Below are positions 24,311-32,465 of a DNA stretch of 41,596 bases, piece after piece. The stretch spans positions 1 to 41,596 of the forward strand of contig JAHDEX010000035.1 in assembly GCA_020628545.1 (NCBI GenBank), read 5' to 3'. Source of the DNA: Paracoccaceae bacterium. Its GTDB lineage: Bacteria; Pseudomonadota; Alphaproteobacteria; Rhodobacterales; Rhodobacteraceae. Numbering within the stretch: the first letter of the stretch is position 1; every line of letters begins with the position of its first letter. The notes below the pieces were generated by a model. It was not told the DNA's origin. It worked only from the letters and a program-made list of their open reading frames with translations, and ran no database searches. The position numbers and the translations under genes were made by a program.

Positions 24311-25477
24311 TCAGAGCTGTTTGAGGAGCTCTGTGGTCGGCCATGCATCTGCAGGCAAACCCAAACGTGACTGCTCAGCCTGAACGGCGGCACGAGTCTT
24401 GGCGCCGAGGATCCCATCAATGCCGCCAACGTCATGACCGCGCGCGGTCAGTCGGCGCTGCAAGTCCTGCATCATCTCGCCACTGAGCGGTAGCGACGGG
24501 TTGCCCGCGTCATAGGGCGGTGCCCCGGCGAGGCGTGTGGCAAAGTAGGCGGCGGTGGTCACGTAGACGAAGCTTTTGTTCCATTCGAAATAGACGTCAA
24601 AGTTCGGGTAGGCGAGGAACGCCGGGCCATTCCGCCCCATAGGAAGCAGGACCCGTGCGGTCATCGCGTCAGGCCCGAGCGCGCCGTTCCGTGCCGTAAT
24701 ACCCAGCGCTGTCCAATCGGCTACTGTCTTTGGCTGGTCGAGCCCCGTTTCAGCCCAGGGCAATGTGTCCGGCACGGTGATTTCTTGCAGCCACGGCTCA
24801 TTCGCGCGCCACCCAAGACCTGAGAGCACGTTCGCGCCAGACATCAATGCGTCCGCGGGCGACCCTTTGAGATCGACCTGACCATCACCGTCGCCGTCCA
24901 TCCCGCTTTCGATGATATCGCCGGGCAGCATCTGGACCTGTCCGATTTCGCCTGCCCAAGCCCCGGTGGTCGTCACCGGGTCAAAGTCACCGCGTTCTGT
25001 CAGTTCGATCGCCGCGTAGACTTGCGGCAGAAACAACTCCGGGCGGCGGCAGTCGTGCGCGAGGGTCACCAAAGCGTTGCGTGTATTGAAGTTACCCTGG
25101 ACCTGGCCAAAGTCTGTCTCAAACGCCCAGAAGGCGAGGATCACCTCTCGCGGAATGCCGAACTCTCCCTCAATTCGGTCGAAGGTGGCGTCGTTGCGGT
25201 CTCCGTAGATGCGCCCATTGTCCATGCGGTTCTGGCTGATGAGTGCCCGCGAGAAAGAAATGAAGTCTTTCTGAAAGACACCTTGCGAGCGATCCGCCTT
25301 GATGACGCTTGGATCAACTGAGGCACCAGCGAGGAAACGATCTGTGGCTGCCGGATCAAGCCCTTGCGCCGCAGCCTCGGACCTCATCTCTGACAGAAAA
25401 GTCTGAAAGTCGCCGCCGCAGTCCTGCGCGATCAGAGGGCTGGCGACGAAGGAAAGGGCAAAGGCAAGGCGGCGCAT
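24311..25477 (-). CDS. MltB-type lytic murein transglycosylase
   Basis: A 388-residue periplasmic muramidase-like transglycosylase of the MltB/SLT_2 family. A signal peptide covers about residues 1-17 (RRLAFALSFVASPLIAQ). The catalytic Glu120 lies in AFWAFETDFGQ, and the conserved GAWAGEIGQVQMLPGDI segment follows. A peptidoglycan-binding (PG_binding_1) domain occupies about 325-388 (LQRRLTARGHDVGGIDGILGAKTRAAV). There is a Cys at position 20 but no clear lipobox, so it is probably soluble. The ATG at 25477 was chosen for its signal peptide. It follows cobD by 54 bp on the same strand. Confidence 0.92.
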   Translation of the reverse strand: MRRLAFALSFVASPLIAQDCGGDFQTFLSEMRSEAAAQGLDPAATDRFLAGASVDPSVIKADRSQGVFQKDFISFSRALISQNRMDNGRIYGDRNDATFDRIEGEFGIPREVILAFWAFETDFGQVQGNFNTRNALVTLAHDCRRPELFLPQVYAAIELTERGDFDPVTTTGAWAGEIGQVQMLPGDIIESGMDGDGDGQVDLKGSPADALMSGANVLSGLGWRANEPWLQEITVPDTLPWAETGLDQPKTVADWTALGITARNGALGPDAMTARVLLPMGRNGPAFLAYPNFDVYFEWNKSFVYVTTAAYFATRLAGAPPYDAGNPSLPLSGEMMQDLQRRLTARGHDVGGIDGILGAKTRAAVQAEQSRLGLPADAWPTTELLKQL

Positions 25478-25531
25478 GGCATGTCCTGAGTTAGTGGATT
25501 TTCGGCACACTATCATGTGCGGCAGGCGTGG

Positions 25532-26434
25532 CTAGGCACCGAACGCCGCAGCGATCAGAGCGATGACAACCGCCATGCCCCACACCAACCACATGGTTCT
25601 GACATTCGCCCCGATGTCCGAAGGCTGAATCGTTTTGCGGCCTGTCGCGTTCACGTAAGGAAAGTCGGTCTTTTGCCCATTGTAGCTGCGTGGACCGGAC
25701 AGTGCGATGTGGTGAGCGTGTGCCATCGCAGCCTCTGGCCATCCGGCGTTCGGAGAGCGGTGTTTGCCGGCGTCAGCGATAATGGACCAAATCGCGCTCC
25801 GGCGATCGGTCAGCCAAATCAATGCGGCCGTGATGCGTGCGGGGATCCAGTTGAGCAGGTCGTCAAAGCGCGCGGCCGCCCAGCCGAAATCTTCGTGGCG
25901 TGGTGTCCGGTAGCCGATCATACTGTCGGCTGTGTTGGTGATCTTGTAGATAAACAGCCCGGGCAAACCGGCAACCAGAAACCAGAACGCCGGCGCGATC
26001 ACGCCGTCGCTCAGGTTTTCTGCGCCGCTTTCGATGGCGCTTCGGGCGATGTCATGCCGGTCCATGTCCTGTGTGTCGCGCCCGACGATCATTGCAACAG
26101 CCTTACGGCCCTCTTCAACGGACAGGATCAAACCAGTTTGCACAGCAGACACATGATCGGTGAGCGAACGCTGCGCGAGCAGGATCGCGCCAATGATGAC
26201 ATCGGCCCAGATGCCGGGGATGAGCATGATGAACCAACCAAGGATTGCAGCGGTAACCGAAAGCGCCGCCATCGTCAGAGTCCCATTGCGTCTTTTCTGA
26301 TCGCCGTCGTTGAAGCGCACGTCGCACAAATCGATGACGCGGCCCATCAGAACCGCAGGATGGGGCAGGCGGGACCAAAGCCATTTAGGCTCGCCCATCA
26401 CAGCGTCCAGAAGCAATGCAAGAAAAACGCTCAC
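25532..26434 (-). CDS. cobD: Adenosylcobinamide-phosphate synthase CobD (CbiB)
   Basis: An inner-membrane enzyme that attaches the aminopropanol (phosphate) arm to adenosylcobyric acid, closing the nucleotide loop backbone. The 300-residue product shows several membrane segments (residues about 1-15, 45-80, 148-170, 195-215, 280-299) and the family blocks [18 protein letters not shown] near the N-terminus, [22 protein letters not shown] and [20 protein letters not shown]. Its start overlaps the cobC stop by ATGA, so both are translationally coupled. The next gene downstream is the MltB-type transglycosylase. Confidence 0.95.
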   Translation of the reverse strand: MSVFLALLLDAVMGEPKWLWSRLPHPAVLMGRVIDLCDVRFNDGDQKRRNGTLTMAALSVTAAILGWFIMLIPGIWADVIIGAILLAQRSLTDHVSAVQTGLILSVEEGRKAVAMIVGRDTQDMDRHDIARSAIESGAENLSDGVIAPAFWFLVAGLPGLFIYKITNTADSMIGYRTPRHEDFGWAAARFDDLLNWIPARITAALIWLTDRRSAIWSIIADAGKHRSPNAGWPEAAMAHAHHIALSGPRSYNGQKTDFPYVNATGRKTIQPSDIGANVRTMWLVWGMAVVIALIAAAFGA

Positions 26435-27369
26435 AAAGCGGCATCCAGTCTGGCGAACCCAGCTTCGTCCGGCAGCCCGAGGCGTAGCCAGTCAGACGCA
26501 TAGGGAAAAATACGCGACCAAATGTGGTGTTTGGCCAGATGCGCTTGTGCGGCTTTCGCATCTGCAACTTCATAAAGACGGAAGAGCGACGTGCCACCAA
26601 GAACCGCCGCTTCGACCTTTTCCATCATGCTGTCCAGCCGTGCGGCATCAGAGCTTAGCCGGTTACGCGTCTCGTCGGCCCAGGCGTAGTCACGCAGGGC
26701 TTCCGTTCCAATTTCCAATGCGGGGCCGGAAATCTGCCATGGGCCAAGTGCGTCCTTGAGCTTGGCGATAGTGTCTGGATCGCCGATGGCAAAGCCGAGG
26801 CGCAACCCGGCAAGGCCCCAAAATTTGCCGATGCTTTTGACGATGATCGTACCGGGCAGAGCCGAGAGATTGATCAATGAGTCCTCTGGGCAGACGTCGC
26901 AAAAGCTTTCATCGATGATCTTGATCCGCGCCTGAAGGTCCGCAGCGACCCACTTGCGACCATCCGGGTTATTGGGGTGAACGGCCACGATGGCGTCCGC
27001 ATGATCTGCGGCAATGGCCCATCCGGCAGCCTCAAAAGCGGCGCGGTGTTCATTGTAGGTCGGTGTCTGAATGGAGACCGATTTGCCTTGCAGTACACGT
27101 GGAAGTTGCGCGATTGCGGCCGATGCGCCCGGAATGGGAAGGACGGCGGCGGTATCAGGAACGGCCCAGAAACTGCGCGCCGCATGTGTCAACCGATCGA
27201 AAGCTGCTGCGTCGGGCAAAGCCGTCCACGCTCCCGACGATAATCGCGGCAGCGGGTAAGGCACTGGATTGATCCCGGTCGACAGGTCGATCCAGTCGGA
27301 ACGCTGCCCCCCAAACTCTGCGATAGCCGCGTCGAGATTGCCGCCATGGTCGCGGGCCGATTGCATCAT
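26431..27369 (-). CDS. cobC: Threonine-phosphate decarboxylase CobC
   Basis: A PLP-dependent fold-type I enzyme, an aminotransferase relative. In the B12 pathway, CobC/CobD-type enzymes make (R)-1-amino-2-propanol phosphate from threonine phosphate. The 312-residue product has the HPNNPDGR block (about 131-138), the PLP-contacting IIDESFCD (about 151-158) and the Schiff-base Lys182 in [17 protein letters not shown]. The junction with the upstream gene reads GCATGATGC, so the start is either of two adjacent ATGs (27369 or 27366). I chose 27369, which gives the ATGA overlap with the DUF1636 stop. It overlaps cobD by ATGA. Confidence 0.9.
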   Translation of the reverse strand: MMQSARDHGGNLDAAIAEFGGQRSDWIDLSTGINPVPYPLPRLSSGAWTALPDAAAFDRLTHAARSFWAVPDTAAVLPIPGASAAIAQLPRVLQGKSVSIQTPTYNEHRAAFEAAGWAIAADHADAIVAVHPNNPDGRKWVAADLQARIKIIDESFCDVCPEDSLINLSALPGTIIVKSIGKFWGLAGLRLGFAIGDPDTIAKLKDALGPWQISGPALEIGTEALRDYAWADETRNRLSSDAARLDSMMEKVEAAVLGGTSLFRLYEVADAKAAQAHLAKHHIWSRIFPYASDWLRLGLPDEAGFARLDAAL

Positions 27370-27743
27370 GCGGTGTCGTCCGAGGGTAAGGGTGGGTGTC
27401 GTGTCACAAAGTGACCCTTGATGGCTTGTGGCCATGTCCGAAAGGGAACCTGACCCGTGTCCGAGTCCGCATGGGCTTCTGCATAGGACACAATGCCTTC
27501 AGCGGCTTCCGGGCTGGGTTCAAAGCGGCCAAGCGTGTAAGCAAGTTTGCCGGTGCCTTGGATCGCGACATTGCATCCGTGGCTGCAGCCCATCAGGCAT
27601 GAAACGCGCCGCGTTTGAACGCGCGTGCTACCCTCAGCCGCAGCTTCAATCATTGCCGCAAATGCTTCGCCGTCGGTCTGCGCGGGCATAACCACAGAGT
27701 CTTCGCGTTTGCAGGTGTCGCAGATCGTAATCCAGGTGGTCAT
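27366..27743 (-). CDS. DUF1636 Cys-rich protein in the cobalamin cluster
   Basis: A 125-residue protein of the DUF1636 family. Visible cysteines are Cys8, Cys11, Cys49, Cys53 and Cys57 (ICDTC and SCLMGCSHGC), a pattern like that of thioredoxin-like [2Fe-2S] ferredoxins. It could carry electrons to a step of corrin synthesis or bind metal. Its function is not proven; context supports a cobalamin link, since it heads the cobC-cobD transcript and is coupled to cobC by an ATGA overlap. The ATG at 27743 has AAGGGAAAGAA just upstream, which fixes the start. Divergent from the receiver-like gene with 198 bp between starts. Confidence 0.8.
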   Translation of the reverse strand: MTTWITICDTCKREDSVVMPAQTDGEAFAAMIEAAAEGSTRVQTRRVSCLMGCSHGCNVAIQGTGKLAYTLGRFEPSPEAAEGIVSYAEAHADSDTGQVPFRTWPQAIKGHFVTRHPPLPSDDTA

Positions 27744-27941
27744 TTCTTTCCCTTTTTTCCCCTGAACGTTTTCAAACTGATTTCTTAGCATGCGGCAAGC
27801 AAATAGGCGCGAACCCGCCTGTGACGTACACTTAGGATTCACTGATTAACGTATCGTTAGGAAGTTAAGGTCACGATATAACCGCACGCGCGAAAGTTGC
27901 GCTGGCACATGTCTGATACTGGAGGAGGGCACGCAGCGCGA

Positions 27942-28361
27942 ATGCGAGTGCTGATCGTTCATAGCAATGCTGCATTGTCTGAACTGTGGAGCAGACATTT
28001 GTCACGCTTGGGTGCTTGTGTGGACCACGTGCGCAATAGTGCTACGGCCATCGCGTCCCTTCAGGCACATACCTATGACGTGATTGTGCTAGACCTCGTC
28101 CTGCCAGACGGAAGTGCCCTAACCGTTGCGGATTTTGCCAACTTCAACATGCCGCGCGCCAATGTCGTCATCGTCACTGACACCACCTTTTTCTCTGACG
28201 GATCAATTTTCGCACATAGCGCAAACGCAAGGGCCTTTCTCAAAACCGCAACGCCACCCGCGGATCTGGCTGAAATCGTGCACCATTTCGGCGGACAAGA
28301 GAAAATTCGGACAGCCGCCCCAAAACCGGTTCGGGAAAACAGCCGTCCTCTTCGCGTCTGA
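27942..28361 (+). CDS. Stand-alone receiver-domain protein with altered acidic pocket
   Basis: A 139-residue protein with one CheY-like REC domain (residues about 1-118) and a short C-terminal tail. The phosphoacceptor Asp51 (IVLDLVLPDG), the switch Thr79 (VIVTDT) and the invariant Lys101 (AFLKTA) are present. The pair of acidic Mg-binding residues normally found at the end of beta-1 is replaced by His7-Ser8 (VLIVHSNAALS). Phosphorylation by the normal Mg-dependent route may therefore be impaired. No histidine kinase or output domain is nearby. The start at 27942 has GGAGGAGGG 12 nt upstream; an ATG at 27909 is the alternative. Confidence 0.75.
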   Translation: MRVLIVHSNAALSELWSRHLSRLGACVDHVRNSATAIASLQAHTYDVIVLDLVLPDGSALTVADFANFNMPRANVVIVTDTTFFSDGSIFAHSANARAFLKTATPPADLAEIVHHFGGQEKIRTAAPKPVRENSRPLRV

Positions 28362-28366
28362 CCCGC

Positions 28367-29341
28367 TTACCCGCGCCCGTGCGGTGCGTCGAAGTCAATC
28401 ACGGGATTGATCGGGATGATCCGGTGCGGGTTCACCGACTCGTGGCTGTAGTGGTAGTGGCGCACAATGTGATCAAAGTTCACCGTCTCCGCGACGCCCG
28501 GCCATTGATAAAGCTCCCGCGTGTAGGCCCACAGATTGGGGTAATCGATGATCCGCTTGCGGTTACACTTGAAGTGCAGGTGATAGACCAGATCAAAACG
28601 GATCAGCGTGGTAAAAAGCCGCCAGTCGGCTTCTGTAATCCGCTCGCCGAGCAGATAGCGGTGTTCCGAAAGAATACCCTCGATCCAGTCAAGGCTGTCA
28701 AAGAGCGGGACAACCGCCTTGTCGTAAGCCTCTTGCGAGGTCGCGAACCCGCACTTGTAAACACCGTTGTTCACGGTGTCATAGATGCGGTCGTTGATCG
28801 GGGAAATCGGTTCTTGCAGGTCTTCGGGGTAGAAGTCCTGTTCGTTGCCGGTAATGCCGTTGAAGGCACTGTTGAACATGCGAATGATCTCGGACGATTC
28901 ATTTGACACGATCGTGCCGCGATCTTTGTCCCATAGGATGGGAACAGTCACGCGACCAGAAATCTGCGGGTCCGCTTTGAGGTAAATATCACGCGCAAAA
29001 GGCAAGCCGAAAAGGTCGTCGCCAGTGGCACCCTTGTCGTCCGTCTCAAACGTCCAGCCATCAGACATCATATCAGGGTGCACGGCAGAAAAAGTGATGT
29101 GATCTTCAAGCCCCTTGAGCGCACGGAAGATCATCGTCCGGTGTGCCCACGGACAGGCGTAGGAAATGTAGAGGTGGTAGCGGCCGCTTTCTGCTTTGAA
29201 ACCAGCCTCACCCGAGGGACCAGCACTGCCGTCCGCAGTAACCCAGTTGCGAAACTTCGCAGTGGAGCGGACGAATGCGCCGCCGGATTTCTTTGTGTCG
29301 TACCATGTGTCATGCCAGACACCGTCAACCAGTTGGCCCAT
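28367..29341 (-). CDS. Glutathionyl-hydroquinone reductase (xi-class GST)
   Basis: A cytosolic xi-class glutathione transferase (YqjG/PcpF/ECM4 family) that reduces glutathionyl-hydroquinones. The 324-residue length is right for the family. The catalytic Cys63 lies in YACPWAHR, after the N-terminal extension with FRNWVTADG. The conserved NESSEIIRMFNSAF block and the C-terminal helical domain with ERITEADWRLFTTLIRFD follow. The start at MGQLVDGVWHD matches the typical N-terminus. It is convergent with the receiver gene, with only five bases between stops, and divergent from the cobH operon. Confidence 0.93.
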   Translation of the reverse strand: MGQLVDGVWHDTWYDTKKSGGAFVRSTAKFRNWVTADGSAGPSGEAGFKAESGRYHLYISYACPWAHRTMIFRALKGLEDHITFSAVHPDMMSDGWTFETDDKGATGDDLFGLPFARDIYLKADPQISGRVTVPILWDKDRGTIVSNESSEIIRMFNSAFNGITGNEQDFYPEDLQEPISPINDRIYDTVNNGVYKCGFATSQEAYDKAVVPLFDSLDWIEGILSEHRYLLGERITEADWRLFTTLIRFDLVYHLHFKCNRKRIIDYPNLWAYTRELYQWPGVAETVNFDHIVRHYHYSHESVNPHRIIPINPVIDFDAPHGRG

Positions 29342-29424
29342 GAGAATCGCCTTTCATTCTGTTTGCAACAACGTAGGCGACTGACCGTTTTTGCAAAGTT
29401 ATCCTGTGGCGCAGGTCCTGTGTC

Positions 29425-29453
29425 TTGACGCACATGTCGTGATCGCATCGTTT
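29425..29453 (+). promoter_or_regulatory. Candidate promoter of the cobH operon
   Basis: TTGACG at 29425-29430 is a good -35 hexamer; the -10 region 16-17 nt later (ATCGTT) is poor. Position about 90 nt before the riboswitch core fits. The same TTGACG hexamer precedes the other cobalamin riboswitch. Confidence 0.3.
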
Positions 29454-29525
29454 TCTGCCGTCACCGCCCATTGCGGCTGTCTCGGCGCAGCCTTATGGTG
29501 CGCGACGACGACGCCCAAGTGGCCA

Positions 29526-29635
29526 GAGAGGTTGGCGCGGGCCGGTTGACCCAAAACGGGAACCGAAACGCGCATCGTCAGTGTCGCGCCACCATGCGAC
29601 CCTCTCAACTTGCTTGGAAACCGAAGGAGAGAGGC
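29526..29635 (+). ncRNA. Divergent cobalamin riboswitch (class-II-like) before cobH operon
   Basis: The blocks AAAACGGGAAC (29553-29563), GCGCCACC (29586-29593) and CAACTTGCTTGGAAACCG (29606-29623) occur in the order of cobalamin class-II aptamers, where GGGAA, GCCACC and a CAACnnGCnnGGAGAC-like hairpin are typical. GGTTG (29544-29548) can pair with CGACC (29597-29601) as the closing stem. CCTCTC (29601-29606) can pair either with GAGAGG (29526-29531) or with the SD region GGAGAGAGG (29626-29634), so ligand binding could expose or hide the ribosome site of the ATG at 29640. The P4/P5 region is not well matched; no alignment was run. Confidence 0.6.
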
Positions 29636-29639
29636 GACA

Positions 29640-29858
29640 ATGACACGACTGATTGCAAGCATTTTTGTGGTTTGGGGCGGTGCCGCTCAGGCGCATCCTG
29701 GGCATCTGGCCGATTTGGCGGGTCACGACCATTGGGTTGCTGGGGCAGCCATTGGCATCGCGATCCTGATCGGCGCCTATGGCGCGCTGACAGGCAAGTC
29801 CAAAACCAGGGATGTGGCGGATGACGATGCCGTCGAAGAGGAAGAAGTGCCCGCATAA
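29640..29858 (+). CDS. Small His-rich single-span membrane protein leading cobH operon
   Basis: A 72-residue protein: a cleavable signal-like N-terminus (MTRLIASIFVVWGGAAQA), a short histidine-rich stretch with HPGH and GHDHW, one transmembrane segment (AGAAIGIAILIGAYGAL) and an acidic tail (DDDAVEEEEVPA). The mature N-terminus after AQA would put four His outside the membrane. It resembles small uncharacterised Rhodobacteraceae proteins (possibly DUF6732), from memory only. As the first gene after the riboswitch, with cobH 29 bp later, it could bind or transport cobalt; this is inference. Its start has GAGAGAGG 5 nt upstream. Confidence 0.7.
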   Translation: MTRLIASIFVVWGGAAQAHPGHLADLAGHDHWVAGAAIGIAILIGAYGALTGKSKTRDVADDDAVEEEEVPA

Positions 29859-29887
29859 GCCGGCGCACCACAAAGAGAGCCGCAAGC

Positions 29888-30526
29888 GTGCGTCCTTACG
29901 AAAAAGACCCTGCCGCGATCTATGCAGAAAGCTTCGCAACCGTCCGGCGCGAGGCGCGCTTGGATCGATTTTCGACGGAAATGCAACCGGTGGTCACTCG
30001 ACTGATTCACAGTTGCGGCATGGTCGAAGTGGCAGATCGCCTCGCGTTTTCAGATCGCGCTGCAGAGACTGGGGCAGGGGCGCTGGCTGCTGGCAAGCCG
30101 ATCTTGTGTGATTGCGAAATGGTCGGCGCGGGGATCATTCGTCGCTATCTGCCTGCGGACAATGAGGTGATTGTCACGTTGAACGATCCATCGGTCCCGG
30201 ATTTGGCGAAAGAGATCGGCAACACCCGCTCTGCTGCTGCTGTCACGCTGTGGGAACCACACTTGGAAGGAGCGGTCGTGGCCATCGGGAACGCACCGAC
30301 AGCACTATTCCATCTGCTCGAACTGCTGGAGGCGGGCGCGCCGAAACCTGCGGTGATCCTTGGGTTCCCGGTTGGCTTTGTAGGCGCCGCTGAAAGCAAA
30401 GCAGAGCTTGCGGCGCGACCCCGCGGATGCGACTACATCGCCCTGCGCGGGCGCCGCGGCGGATCCGCTATGGCAGCGGCAGCAGTGAACGCCTTGGCCG
30501 CCGGACTGCCGGAGGAGCGGGTATGA
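29888..30526 (+). CDS. cobH: Precorrin-8X methylmutase CobH
   Basis: CobH moves the C-11 methyl group to C-12, turning precorrin-8x into hydrogenobyrinate, in the cytosol. The 212-residue length fits the family. The catalytic His41 lies in LIHSCGM, followed by ADRLAFS. Conserved segments are PILCDCEMVGAGI and AIGNAPTALFHLLEL, and VILGFPVGFVGAAESK near residues 157-172. The start is a GTG at 29888 (RPYEKDPAAIY follows), with GAGAG upstream. The cobL ATG overlaps its stop by ATGA. Confidence 0.95.
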   Translation: MRPYEKDPAAIYAESFATVRREARLDRFSTEMQPVVTRLIHSCGMVEVADRLAFSDRAAETGAGALAAGKPILCDCEMVGAGIIRRYLPADNEVIVTLNDPSVPDLAKEIGNTRSAAAVTLWEPHLEGAVVAIGNAPTALFHLLELLEAGAPKPAVILGFPVGFVGAAESKAELAARPRGCDYIALRGRRGGSAMAAAAVNALAAGLPEERV

Positions 30527-31725
30527 CACAGCCTTGGTTGCATATTGTCGGGATTGGCGAAGACGGGATGGATGGGCTGACGCCTGCAACCCGTGCGGTT
30601 GTTGAGGCCGCTGAAGTGATTCTGGGCGGAGAGCGGCACCATAACCTCGTCTTGAGTGAGGATGCTGAACGCATTGCCTGGCCGTCACCCTTTGACGCAA
30701 TGATCGAAACCATCGAAGGCCTGCGCGGGCGGCGCGCGGTGGTGCTGGTGACTGGCGATCCGCTGTGGTTCTCGGTTGGCGCGCGGATCGGGCGCGCGAT
30801 TGATCCGTCCGAGATTGTCTATCACCCGCAGTTGTCGGCTTTTCAGCTTGCGGCGGCCCGGATGGGGTGGTCTTTGCCTGATGTCGAAACGCTAACGGTA
30901 CATGGCCGCCCGGTGGAGCAGATGATTGCGTTCATCCAGCCTTCGGCGCGCTTGTTGGTCCTGACGACGGGTGAACAGACACCAGCGCAGATCGCTGGTT
31001 TTCTGACAGCGCGGGGCTTTGGCAAATCAAAGCTGACGGTGCTCGCCGCAATGGGTGGCGACCGTGAGCAGCGCTTTGATGGCGTGGCGGAAAGCTGGGA
31101 TCACGTGGTGCCTGCTTTCAATACGTTGGCTGTGGAGTGCATCGCGGCCCCGGACGCGGCGTTGCAGCCGCGCGTGCCGGGCTTGGCGGATGCCTTGTTC
31201 CAATCTGACGGGACAATGACCAAGCAAGAGGTGCGCGCTGCGACAGTCGCGAAGCTGATGCCGATGCGCGGGGCGCTATTGTGGGATATCGGCTGCGGCT
31301 GCGGGTCGGTGGCGATCGAATGGATGCGCGCGGCGCGGTATGCGGCAGCGATCGGAATCGAGCCACGCGCAGACAGGCGCGCGATGGCGGCGGCGAATGC
31401 TTTAGCGCTGGGCACACCGAAACTGGAGTTGGTCGAGGGCACGGTGCCTGACGCCATAGACGGATTGGCTGCACCCGATGCGATATTCATCGGAGGTGGA
31501 TTGAGCGTCGAGACGTTTGAAGCGGCCTGGGCTGCGCTGCGACCCTTGGGGCGCTTGGTCGCAAACGCGGTGACGCTCGAAAGTGAGGCGGTGCTGATTG
31601 CGTTGCACCGTGAACACGGCGGTGAGTTGGTAAAGTTGCAAGTGCATCGGGCGGAGCCTGTGGGCGGCCTGACCGGCTGGCGGCCTGCAATGCCGGTCAC
31701 GCAGTGGAGTTTGGTGAAGCGATGA
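30523..31725 (+). CDS. cobL: Precorrin-6Y C5,15-methyltransferase (decarboxylating) CobL
   Basis: A bifunctional SAM enzyme that methylates C-5 and C-15 and decarboxylates the C-12 acetate. The 400-residue product has an N-terminal CbiE-like tetrapyrrole methylase domain (about 1-200; HIVGIGEDG, then VTGDPLWFSVGA) and a C-terminal CbiT-like domain (about 225-400) with the SAM motif DIGCGCGSVAIEWMRAA near residue 256. Its start overlaps cobH by ATGA and its TGA overlaps the cobI ATG. That stop codon also begins a family B repeat, so the last codon sits on the repeat edge. Confidence 0.95.
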   Translation: MTQPWLHIVGIGEDGMDGLTPATRAVVEAAEVILGGERHHNLVLSEDAERIAWPSPFDAMIETIEGLRGRRAVVLVTGDPLWFSVGARIGRAIDPSEIVYHPQLSAFQLAAARMGWSLPDVETLTVHGRPVEQMIAFIQPSARLLVLTTGEQTPAQIAGFLTARGFGKSKLTVLAAMGGDREQRFDGVAESWDHVVPAFNTLAVECIAAPDAALQPRVPGLADALFQSDGTMTKQEVRAATVAKLMPMRGALLWDIGCGCGSVAIEWMRAARYAAAIGIEPRADRRAMAAANALALGTPKLELVEGTVPDAIDGLAAPDAIFIGGGLSVETFEAAWAALRPLGRLVANAVTLESEAVLIALHREHGGELVKLQVHRAEPVGGLTGWRPAMPVTQWSLVKR

Positions 31726-32465
31726 CGGTGAGACGCGCGCCTACGGCGACGCCCCTCCCGCCATCCCGAGGGACGCTTCATGGCGTTGGGGTGGGGCCAG
31801 GCGCGCCGGATTTGATGACTTTGCGGGCGGCTCGGTTGATCGGTGCGGCGGAGGTGATTGCCTACCCGACGCTGGCCGGTGGCGAGAGTTTTGCGCGGGC
31901 CATTGCGGCTGAATTGATCCCGGAAGGTGTGACCGAAGTCGCAATGGACGTGCCGATGACTGTGGAACGAGGACCGGCACAGGCGGCCTACGATACTGGC
32001 GCTGCGGAGATTGCGGCGCATTTGGATGCGGGACGCGACGTAGTATGCCTCTGCGAGGGGGACCCGTTCTTTTACGGGTCTTTCATGTATCTCTTTGCAC
32101 GGTTGTCGGCGCATTATGACGTGGAGGTCGTGCCCGGCGTAACCTCTGTGACTGCATGTGCCGCGCGCGCACGGATGCCACTGGCAGCACGCAATGAACG
32201 GCTGACAGTGTTGCCGGGGCCGTTACCTGCCAATGAGTTGCGCGCACGCATTGATGGCGCGGAAAGCGTGGTGGTGATGAAGGTTGGGCGACATTTGGCC
32301 AAGATCCGCGATGTGATCGCAGACCTTGGTTTGCTTGAGGCGGCGATATACGTGGAGCGTGCGACGCTGGGGGACGAGCGTGTGACACCATTGGCTGAGG
32401 CCCCTGAGAAGGCACCGTATTTTTCTATGATCCTGATCACGAAGGGGGCCGATCCGTGGCTATGA
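31722..32465 (+). CDS. cobI: Precorrin-2 C20-methyltransferase CobI, repeat-derived N-terminus
   Basis: CobI methylates precorrin-2 at C-20. The 247-residue product has the tetrapyrrole methylase motifs HGVGVGPGAPDLMTL near residue 20, CEGDPFFYGSFMYLF and VVPGVTSVTACAARA. The first 16 residues (MTVRRAPTATPLPPSR) are encoded by a family B repeat; the usual CobI N-terminus begins about GTLHGVG. No in-frame ATG exists between the repeat and the first conserved glycine loop, so the extension is probably real unless a GTG in it is used. The ATG overlaps the cobL stop (ATGA). The cbiG-cobJ ATG overlaps its own stop. Confidence 0.93.
   Translation: MTVRRAPTATPLPPSRGTLHGVGVGPGAPDLMTLRAARLIGAAEVIAYPTLAGGESFARAIAAELIPEGVTEVAMDVPMTVERGPAQAAYDTGAAEIAAHLDAGRDVVCLCEGDPFFYGSFMYLFARLSAHYDVEVVPGVTSVTACAARARMPLAARNERLTVLPGPLPANELRARIDGAESVVVMKVGRHLAKIRDVIADLGLLEAAIYVERATLGDERVTPLAEAPEKAPYFSMILITKGADPWL
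31723..31769 (+). repeat. Family B element at the cobL/cobI junction
   Basis: The element begins with the TGA stop of cobL (TGACGGTGAGACGC) and the cobI start ATG overlaps it. The stem GCGCGCC/GGCGACGC has a TAC loop and the same bulged A as the cobN and smc copies. Its right flank GACGCCCCTCCCGCCATCCC is shared with the other copies. It is translated as residues 1-16 of CobI. Confidence 0.8.

Noticed and set aside
25517..27369. Possible third cobalamin riboswitch before the DUF1636-cobC-cobD genes
   Set aside because: The 27744-27941 leader has no GCCACTG, GGGAA or B12-box-like blocks on the minus strand.
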